The notes beneath the pieces are model-generated. The model was not told where the DNA came from, searched no databases, and saw nothing but the letters and a program-made list of their open reading frames with translations. Positions 57,602-64,000 of a stretch of DNA of 64,000 nucleotides are shown in pieces; within the stretch, counting starts at the first letter, position 1; the number at the start of each line of letters is the position of its first letter. This stretch comes from Nyssa sinensis (taxonomy: Eukaryota > Streptophyta > Magnoliopsida > Cornales > Nyssaceae), in NCBI GenBank assembly GCA_008638375.1, contig CM018041.1, positions 11,028,846 through 11,092,845 on the forward strand. Reading direction: 5' to 3'. The position numbers and the translations under genes were made by a program.

Positions 57602-58920
57602 AGCTAGTAATGTCATAATGCCATTGCTATTTCAAAACGATAAAAAATTAAGCACAATGGTCTATGCTCAAGGCCCCATTCAACGGAAATTCACGGCATA
57701 GCATTGTTTGTTCTAAAGACTTGAGCAGAGACAACTTCTAATAATCTTTCACGCAAAGCCAACACTGTTACGTCCAGTCACAAGCCAAATGTGCTTAGTC
57801 ATGTCATGGCAATCCAAAAACTCAAAAAATTAGATGTGAATAGTGGTACTCGGCTAATATTTGTGTAAGTTCCAAATGCAATAACATTTGGTAAAAGGCA
57901 CATAATCAATGGCTTTGATTTCATCTCCATGCAGCACAAGTAGAGCTTGGTTTGATTTAGATGAATAATGGATAAAGCTTTTGGGGCCGAAAGTGTGGAT
58001 CTCATTTCACAACTCCAATACAGAGTTGCCAGTGTTACTGTAAAGCCCTTGAATCACCACAGGCTGTTTGCGTGACTGGTATCTCCTGTCCCCTCCAAAA
58101 GGGGAGGTTCAAGATTCAAGTCCAATTGGGACATGGGTGAGTATGTCTTACTTATCAGTATAAACACATACATATAGAACTTGAATCTACCCCATTATTC
58201 TCACCTTGGCCTGGCATGTCTCAAATTGTAGCCATGGAAAATGCATTTGCAAGTAATACATGGTATCCACATGTGCATAAACCAACATCATGGCGTTACA
58301 GGAGAACGGTTTTCTCCTGCTATATTCGAATGGGGCAACTATTCTCCTTCTGACAATGTAAAGCCTGTATAACAACAACATTCATGGGTTCAACTCCTAC
58401 GCTACCAATTCCTCACAATCACAACTCTGGAAAGAGTCATCAGCTGATGAATCCTGAAACTATACTCCTGCAACAGTCAACCATTAATCAATCCATCCCC
58501 AGGCAAGCTGGCTTCGCCCCTGCCCTGGTATCCATAGAACGAAATGGAATGCCATCTTCACCAACCCATTATGAGTGTATCCACCAGAAAGACCGTGTTC
58601 CCAAAAAAAAAAAAACAGAAAATAAAAAGCTCCTTTCAGGCATTTAATCGAACATTATGTATGCTTCGTCAATTAATCTAGTAATGGCAGATGCTTGATA
58701 ATAACCCCAGTCAATATAAACACATTCGAAGAAAAACCATTGAAAAGTCAACTGAGTACGATCCCTACATTCATGGATGAACACAGTTTGACAGTAATTG
58801 CTACTGCAGGTCCTCTGGTACACTACGAAGGATAAGAAGAAATAGAAATGGAGCGACAAGGATGATTTTGAGGAGACGAACAGTGAAGTATGCTCTATCT
58901 CCACTACCTTAGAAAAACAA
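57602..58920. other. Intergenic DNA upstream of the U5 genes
   Basis: No gene recognised. A Pol III B-box-like GGTTCAAGATTCAAGTCC at about 58107-58124 could be from a tRNA-derived SINE, but no A box was found. Confidence 0.4.
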
Positions 58921-58922
58921 TA

Positions 58923-58975
58923 TTCCCACATCGCATGGATAAAACAAACACTGGCCACCAGCATTACTTTAATAA
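58923..58975 (+). promoter_or_regulatory. snRNA promoter (USE + TATA) of U5 gene 1
   Basis: Upstream sequence element TTCCCACATCG (58923-58933) and TATA-like TTTAATAA (58968-58975), 34 bp apart. This is the spacing that directs RNA polymerase II in plant U1, U2, U4 and U5 genes. Confidence 0.85.
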
Positions 58976-58999
58976 CCAAGCACAAGAATTAAATCATTA

Positions 59000-59123
59000 C
59001 GGAGCTGTGTAGTGAGCACAAAGCGAACTATTCTTTCGCCTTTTACTAAAGAATACCGTGTGCTCGCTGCATTAAACGGCATACGCCTATTTTTGGAGGG
59101 AGTTTCCAAGTGAAACTTCCTAG
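59000..59123 (+). ncRNA. U5: U5 small nuclear RNA, gene 1
   Basis: The U5 snRNA of the spliceosome aligns exons through its loop I. Here the invariant loop GCCTTTTACT is at 59038-59047, closed by TTCTTT/AAAGAA and further out by GAGCAC/GTGCTC. A second small stem (GCTG...CGGC), the Sm site ATTTTTGG (59089-59096) and a perfect 9-bp 3' stem (GGGAGTTTC / GAAACTTCC) follow. The plant snRNA 3' box, CAAATTAAGTTCAAG (59124-59138), fits CA-N3-10-AGTNNAA. Ends are estimated from promoter spacing and the 3' box. All elements are intact, so the gene is probably functional. Confidence 0.93.
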
Positions 59124-59138
59124 CAAATTAAGTTCAAG
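59124..59138 (+). terminator. snRNA 3' box of U5 gene 1
   Basis: CAAATTAAGTTCAAG matches the plant snRNA 3'-end formation signal directly after the terminal stem. Confidence 0.8.
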
Positions 59139-59457
59139 CCTTTCTTTGTGTCTTTGTCAAAATGTTGCTTTTTAGCTGAGAAGTTGGATTAGTCTAAAAG
59201 AGTTTATAAATCTTTAGTAGTGACGTAGGATATATTTTATTTTTAGTGAGAATAATTTGTGTTTTTTTATCTTTTTGGCTTGGGTTGGGGTGTTAAATCT
59301 GATGTTCATTTGAAAACATACAGCTGGTATGAAAACAAAATGTCTTTGAATAATGTCCCTGAAACCGGTGATTCAGATGCCCTTCTCCTGAAAAAACAAG
59401 GATAATGCAAGCTACTGTAAATTTGAACTTGAAATCATTTCTATCGCACCTAACATA

Positions 59458-59510
59458 ATCCCACATCGAAAAGAATAACAGAAGTCGAGCCATCCACATT
59501 CGTATATTAT
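59458..59510 (+). promoter_or_regulatory. snRNA promoter (USE + TATA) of U5 gene 2
   Basis: USE ATCCCACATCG (59458-59468), a perfect consensus, and TATATTAT (59503-59510), again 34 bp apart. Confidence 0.88.
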
Positions 59511-59538
59511 GCAAGTACAAAGGAAGCTTACAAATTTA

Positions 59539-59664
59539 CGGAGCCATATGGTGAGCACAATGCGAACTATTCTTTCGCCTTTTACTAGAGAATACCGTGT
59601 GCTCGCCATTCGAAGTGGCATACGCTTATTTTTGGAGGGGATTTTCCTTTGTGAACTCTCCTAG
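59539..59664 (+). ncRNA. U5: U5 small nuclear RNA, gene 2
   Basis: Same architecture as gene 1, about 540 bp downstream on the same strand: loop GCCTTTTACT at 59577-59586, Sm site ATTTTTGG at 59628-59635, and a 3' stem formed by GGGGATTTTC and GAACTCTCC with one mismatch. The 3' box is CAATTCTCAGTTTAA (59665-59679). Differences from gene 1 keep pairing: the small stem is GCCA/TGGC instead of GCTG/CGGC, and the loop-I stem has an A-to-G change leaving a G-U pair. This supports both copies being under selection as RNA genes. Confidence 0.92.
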
Positions 59665-59679
59665 CAATTCTCAGTTTAA
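59665..59679 (+). terminator. snRNA 3' box of U5 gene 2
   Basis: CAATTCTCAGTTTAA fits CA-N3-10-AGTNNAA. Confidence 0.8.
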
Positions 59680-59807
59680 AATGTTTCTAGGAAAATTCAA
59701 TCTTAAGTGAAATATGTGAGTTTGATTTATAATAATAATAATTTCTTTATATCTTGTATCAAAAATTTAATAAATAAGAGAGACAAACAAGGAGGTAATC
59801 TTGTTGA

Positions 59808-60455
59808 AAAAAAAAATATTTAAATTGAGAAACCTATTCATGTCAAAAAAATATTTAAATTGAGAAACCTATTCATGTCTCTTGACAATAGTAGTAATTG
59901 TTAGCAATTATACAATCGAGTAAAGCCCAAGGAGAGGTAATCTTACTTGTTGAAAAAAGACAATAAATATTTAAATTGAGAAATCTATTCATGTCTCTTG
60001 ACAATAGTAGTAATTGTTAGCAATTATACAATCGAATAAAGCCCAAGGAGAGGTAATCTTGTTGAAAAAAGACAATCGAATAAAGTCCAAGGAGAGGTAA
60101 TCTTACTTGTTGAAAAAAAAAATATTTAAATTGAGAAACCTATTCATGTTTCTTGACAATAGTAGCAATTGTTAGCAATTGTCGTCTACGACAATCGAAT
60201 AAAGCCCAAGGAGAGGTAATCTTATTTGTTGAAAATAAAAAAAATATTTAAATTGAGAAACCTATTCATGTCTCTTGACAATGGTATCAATTGTTAGCAA
60301 TTGTCGTCTACAACAATCGAATAAAGCCCAAGGAGAGGTAATCTTACTTGTTGAAAATAAAAAAATATTTAAATTGAGAAACCTATTCACGTCTCTTGAC
60401 AATGGTGACAATGGTAGCAATTGTCGTTGACGACAATCGAATAAAGCCCATCGTA
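59808..60455. repeat. Minisatellite, unit about 115 bp, about 5-6 copies
   Basis: ATATTTAAATTGAGAAACCT recurs at about 59814, 59851, 59968, 60121, 60244 and 60366. It alternates with CTTGACAATRGTA, GTTAGCAATT and GACAATCGAATAAAGCCCAAGG (about 59910-60450). Units vary in length (about 38 to 150 bp). No coding sequence. Confidence 0.85.
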
Positions 60456-60651
60456 TAGTGCTTTTTTAGTTTCTATTGAGTCAACTTGCTATTCTAGTTT
60501 CTACTGTGTCAATTTGCTATTGCCCTTAACCTGTCATTTCTATTAACCACCTCTTATATATAGATAGGTATAGAGAGTCGAGAGAGATTGTCTAACAAAT
60601 GAGTTGAGGAGTAGTAGAATGTTTAACTGTTGTGTAAGCGGGTTGATTTTA

Positions 60652-62334
60652 GAGATAAGGGTAAATTACACCTACCTCCCTTGAGGTTTGTAATAATTAC
60701 AGAAACCTTCCCCTATAGTTTCTGAAATCACATTGTCCTCCTTTTGGTTTTAATGTCTGTAACAGATTCTCCTTGCCATTAGTTGACCGTTAGTTGACAT
60801 AACAGAGTTTGGTGATGTAAGCAATTTTTTTGTCTAAATATCAATTTTACCCCTTACAAGTCATGGTTAAATGACAAAACTACCCTTACTTTAAATAATT
60901 TTTTTAATTAATAATCTCTCTCAATTTCTCTACCCTAACCTCTTTCTTCCTCTCTCATCTCTCTCTCAATTTCTCTGCCCTAACCATGCTCCATTACTGA
61001 AGGATGGAGCTTCGGCGAATCTGTCTAAGCAAAAGAAGCTCCGGGGATACAATGTGCAAACCCAAAAATGGTGGCGCAGGTTCTTCTCTCCCTTAGCAGT
61101 ACGGTGGCCAACAAAACACCCATCACAGAGCTTCCATCTCCTTCAGTCCACAACATGGAGCTCCCCTCTGCTGTATCGCTACACAAACACACACACACAC
61201 ACATATATATATACACATATCCCTGCCGCTGATTGTTTGTTCTCCAGACAACAACACTCTAATTTTACCTCAGCCATCTCTTTCTAACCATCACCTCCAA
61301 AACCCAACACCCTAATCAAAATTGATAACCCAAAAATCAAAATTTAAAGCCCATCATAATAAACACAATACGCGAACAAAACCTTTGAAACCAATTTCTA
61401 TAAACAAAGACCTGATCAGTATAAACCCTTACAATCAAACTGAACCCTAGTTATAACAAAATAGTTCCAAATCTCCAAGCCCAATAATAAAATCAAACTA
61501 AACCCAGAATCTTAGAACTAACACAGATCAAAACACGATGAACAAAAACCCAAATCATATATTAAATACCCACAATTGTAAGGCATCAGTATAAAAAACA
61601 CCATAATTAATCATCCCTGCTGCTACTATACTATCTGCAAATTCCCCCAATTTTTCCCAATTTTCTGCTGCGCAACCCATCAAAATCTGTATCAATAATC
61701 AACATAAATGCTCCGTTCGCTATTGGTTGTACCAACTATGCCATCGAAATCTTATTTATGGGCAAAAACACTATCAATGCAATCCCTGCTGCTTCTATTA
61801 GCTCGCTTCAAACCCTAAAATACAAAATCTGCATATTTACTTTGGTTCTTCTTCTTCTTGTTGTTTTAGCAGTCACGGTGACAAGTAGGCCTTTTGGATA
61901 CAGTTCTGCAGAATTGGTTTCAGATGGTATTGATGATGTTCGGGTGAACCAATCTTCCATTATACTTCTCAAACGAATGGATTCTTCTGAGGAGAACTGT
62001 GAACAAATGTATGGCTTCTTCCCATGCTCAAACAGTTTTCTGGGCCATCTATTTCTGATTGTGGTGTATGAATAAGAGAGAAAGGGAAGTGAGATGGAGT
62101 GGGAGTGGGAGTGGGAGTGGGAGTGGGGAGAGAGAGAGAGTTGAGAGAGGAAAAAAAAAAGAAGAAAAAATAAAAAAATATTATTAAAATACAAGGGTAA
62201 TTTGGTAAATGGACCAATTTGATTAATGTCGTTTGGGGACAATTTTTAACAGGGGGGACAGTGTTATTTTTGAAACTACAGGAGAGGTTTCTGTAATTGT
62301 CAGAAACCCCAGGGGAGGTAAGTGTAATTATCTC
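60652..62334 (+). mobile_element. Pack-MULE-like element A (about 1.68 kb) carrying an exchanger gene fragment
   Basis: The left end runs GAGATAAGGGTAAATTACAC and CTACCTCCCTTGAGGTTT; the right end is the inverted AAACCCCAGGGGAGGTAAGT then GTAATTATCTC. Both sides continue with inverted motifs (ACAGAAACCTTCCCCTATAGTT / AACTACAGGAGAGGTTTCTG). Long TIRs with captured host coding sequence are the hallmark of Pack-MULEs. I found no clear 9-bp TSD. The interior has (CA)n, (TA)n and a (GGGAGT)n tract at about 62099-62128. Confidence 0.6.
61758..62075 (+). pseudogene. NCL: Captured 5' fragment of an NCL-type sodium/calcium exchanger gene
   Basis: The 105-residue frame has a basic start, a hydrophobic segment CIFTLVLLLLVVLAVTVT (signal peptide or first membrane helix), then ELVSDGIDDV, LKRMDSSEENCEQMYGFFPC and HLFLIVVYE. 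This is the usual N-terminal exon of plant NCL exchangers (EF-hand Na+/Ca2+ exchangers of the vacuolar membrane, Arabidopsis At1g53210). It ends in TAA exactly where the family continues into the transport domain, so none of the exchanger helices are present. It lies inside the TIR element on the plus strand. It may be transcribed, but cannot transport. Confidence 0.7.
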
Positions 62335-62639
62335 TAGAGATAACTACAAGAGATAATTACACTTACCTCCCCTAAGGTTTCTGACAATTGCAGAAACTTC
62401 TCCTATAGTTTCTAAAATAACACTGTTCCCCTGTCAGACCTGTCGGTTAAATGACGTTAACGGAAAACTTAAAATTACGAAATTACCCATTGTATAAAAT
62501 AAATATATTTTAATTAAAAATCAACCATTCTTTCTCTCCTCTATTTTTTCCTCTCATACGCCTCTCTCTAACCCTACATCTCACTTTTCTCTCTCCTCTC
62601 TTTTTTCCTCTTTTTTTTTTTTCCTCTCTCGATTGAAAC

Positions 62640-62953
62640 AGAGATGAACCTTTTTTCAGATGAGGTGGAACCTCAACCAATCGTGCTCGATCGGATGAAA
62701 ATACGTCACCATGGTAAGGCGGATCGGCAACATTTGTGTAGTGTTCATCGTCAGCGACGGCGAAGTAGGATTCGTTAAAGCGTCGTGACGGAAGGTGAAG
62801 GTCGTAGCCGATGTAGCCGTCGTCGTCAAAAGGGTGAGTCAACGTTGTCGTAATGTCATCAGCGTCAAAGGGGCGGATTGAGCCGAAGCCAGTCCATGCT
62901 CGCTTCGTCAAATCTGGGTTTGTACCTATGCCATCTATACATCTCAATCCCAT
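62640..62953 (-). pseudogene. Clathrin-light-chain-like captured fragment
   Basis: On the minus strand from the ATG at 62951-62953, residues 25-75 read SIRPFDADD and then HPFDDDGYIGYDLHLPSRRF and ADDEHYTNVADPPYHGD. The PFDDDGYIGYDPRLPSQRF type segment is, as I recall it, the conserved N-terminal motif of plant clathrin light chains, which regulate clathrin coats in endocytosis. The following coiled-coil heavy-chain-binding region is absent; the frame passes into low-complexity Lys/Arg/Glu from the CT-rich transposon subterminus. It is on the strand opposite to the NCL fragment, in a different element. Confidence 0.5.
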
Positions 62954-63029
62954 AGCGCATCACTACCACTATTGGCGCCATAGAAACTACCAATGACGTG
63001 ACCCACTACTGATCACTACCCTAACCTCC

Positions 63030-63142
63030 GGCCACAATTGGTAGCCTCATCAAACAATAGCCCCACGTCGGTATAACAGCCTCATCAAACAACAGCCCCA
63101 CGTCGGTACAACAGCCTCATCAAACAACAGCCTCACCTGCGG
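63030..63142. repeat. Short tandem repeat, unit about 35 bp, three copies
   Basis: CCTCATCAAACAAYAGCCCC plus ACGTCGGTAYAACAG repeats at about 63046, 63080 and 63115, the last copy diverging after GCCTCACCTGCGG. Confidence 0.8.
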
Positions 63143-63664
63143 CATTCCGTCCGGTTTAATGGCAGAGATTGACTGCGAATTTGTCCTCTAATTGAAATTA
63201 TTTTATGAATTTGGGGATTAATTGCCATTTGAAATTACTTTATGATGCTGGAAATCAACCACAGATTAGCGATGATAGGGGCATGAGTCGCCTATTGATG
63301 TGGTTGAGCTTGATTTTCCAATGAAGAACCCGTATAATTCAATTTGAATGGTGGGAATATGTTGTGATTGGTGTGATGAATTGGGGGGAATTTACAGAGA
63401 GTGCAGTAGCAACAGGGACATATGTATATGTGTGTGTATTTGTGTAGCAGCAGCAGTGTCATTTGGATTGGAAACTCGTGCAATTGTCCAATTAAGGGCT
63501 GTGAATCAGCAGTTGTTGAAGAGGCTGTAGGGTCAAGCTAGTATTGGAAGCAATTTGCTGTAAGGGGGATCATGTTAGAATGATTTTAGGAATTTCAGAG
63601 ATTGAGATATTTTAGAGAGAAAAATTTGTCTCTGAAGATCTCATTGGTTGCTCATCTAGTCAGT

Positions 63665-63994
63665 TTACTCATTATTATGTAACAAATTGTAGTGAAACAA
63701 CTTTATTTGAGAAAGGCCCATTTCAAGCCCCTTATTTTTGGTACAATCCCGCATAGCTTCAGCAATATTGCTACTGAATGGCGATGGTGATGGTAGCGGT
63801 GGCGGTGGCGGCAGCAGAGGTGGTGGCCGAGGAGGAGGAGGACTTTTAAAATGAACAGGGATGTTGGGTCGTGGGGGTGGGGGTAGGGGTGGGGGTGGTG
63901 GTGCAGTATGAATTCTCCTATAGGAAACTACATCCAAGGCTGAGTTGGAAACATCCTCTGGCGTTGCTGCAATGACAAAGGAGGCCTTGCCCAT
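63665..63994 (-). CDS. Proline-rich hypothetical protein, uncertain
   Basis: The 109-residue frame starts MGKASFVIAATPEDVSNSAL, goes through VSYRRIHT and a long Pro-rich tract (runs of PPPP), then ends NIAEAMRDCTKNKGLEMGLS... to a stop at 63665. The non-Pro ends look protein-like, but I do not recognise the family. It may be another captured gene fragment or the end of a neighbouring gene at the window edge. Confidence 0.25.
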   Translation of the reverse strand: MGKASFVIAATPEDVSNSALDVVSYRRIHTAPPPPPLPPPPRPNIPVHFKSPPPPRPPPLLPPPPPLPSPSPFSSNIAEAMRDCTKNKGLEMGLSQIKLFHYNLLHNNE

Positions 63995-64000
63995 GTAATT

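Larger units (their letters stand above)
62350..64000. mobile_element. Pack-MULE-like element B, left end in window, right end beyond it
   Basis: Starts GAGATAATTACACTTACCTC, the same TIR as element A, 15 bp after its right end. The TIR continues (CTGACAATTGCAGAAACTTC, CTATAGTTTCTAAAATAACA) to about 62440, then CT-rich subterminal DNA like that of A. It encloses a clathrin-light-chain-like fragment and a repeat of about 35 bp (63040-63140). Its right end is not seen, so the extent is a minimum guess. Confidence 0.45.

Noticed and set aside
58107..58124. A tRNA gene or SINE from the B-box-like GGTTCAAGATTCAAGTCC.
   Set aside because: No A box or cloverleaf upstream and no poly-A/T tail that I could define.

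Overview
This is nuclear DNA from a flowering plant, almost certainly a eudicot. The evidence is AT-rich intergenic DNA full of (TA)n and (CT)n tracts, plant-only or plant-typical genes (a KCS-type 3-ketoacyl-CoA synthase, a single-exon plant EXO70, plant U5 snRNA genes with USE/TATA promoters), and plant transposon families (Tat-lineage Ty3/Gypsy, Copia-like, TRIM, Stowaway, hAT, PIF/Harbinger, Mutator-like). I cannot name the species. Only two protein genes look near complete: an EXO70 exocyst subunit (35074-37027), interrupted by one apparent single-base frameshift, and a KCS3/12/19-like 3-ketoacyl-CoA synthase (47090-48466). Two U5 snRNA genes in tandem (about 59000-59123 and 59539-59664) carry full plant snRNA promoters and 3' boxes.

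Layout. 1-4202: decayed retroelement or pararetrovirus-like DNA, with a zinc-knuckle gag/coat-like reading frame and four copies of an LTR/leader block in alternating orientation. 5116-5190: the orphan last exon of ribosomal protein L35, followed at 5538-5836 by a broken LRR-receptor-kinase fragment. 5850-10940: AT-rich intergenic DNA. 10946-14208: a 3.26-kb solo LTR with a perfect 5-bp target duplication (TAATA). 14900-15880: minisatellites. 19207-19712: a foldback element. 21434-33184: a complete but dead 11.75-kb Tat-lineage Ty3/Gypsy element on the minus strand with target duplication GTATA. It has LTRs, PBS, PPT, gag, pro, RT, a dual RNase H and integrase, all broken by stops and frameshifts. 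It also has a tandem-repeat block and two antisense transcription units, each with its own TATA box and AATAAA signal.

35-49 kb: EXO70 and KCS, separated by about 10 kb holding a Stowaway-like MITE, a hAT-like element with an 8-bp target duplication, a PIF/Harbinger-like element and a minus-strand TRIM. Just after KCS there are three tandem copies of a unit of about 345 bp. 50397-52938: a non-autonomous Copia-like element with 230- and 289-bp LTRs and a pyrimidine-rich interior. 53708-53949: a second Stowaway copy. 57313-57596: a small solo LTR (target duplication ATGAT). 59.0-59.7 kb: the U5 pair, followed by a minisatellite with a unit of about 115 bp. 60.65-64 kb: two Mutator-like elements of one TIR family that appear to have captured host gene fragments (Pack-MULE-like): the start of an NCL-type sodium/calcium exchanger, and a clathrin-light-chain-like segment.

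The host genes do not form a pathway: EXO70 acts in vesicle tethering, KCS in very-long-chain fatty acid and wax metabolism, and U5 in splicing. The most notable signals are the two antisense, promoter-bearing units inside the Tat element, the CAG-to-TAG-biased nonsense mutations of that element, the U5 pair with a compensatory stem change, the one-base EXO70 lesion, and the gene-capturing elements at the right end.
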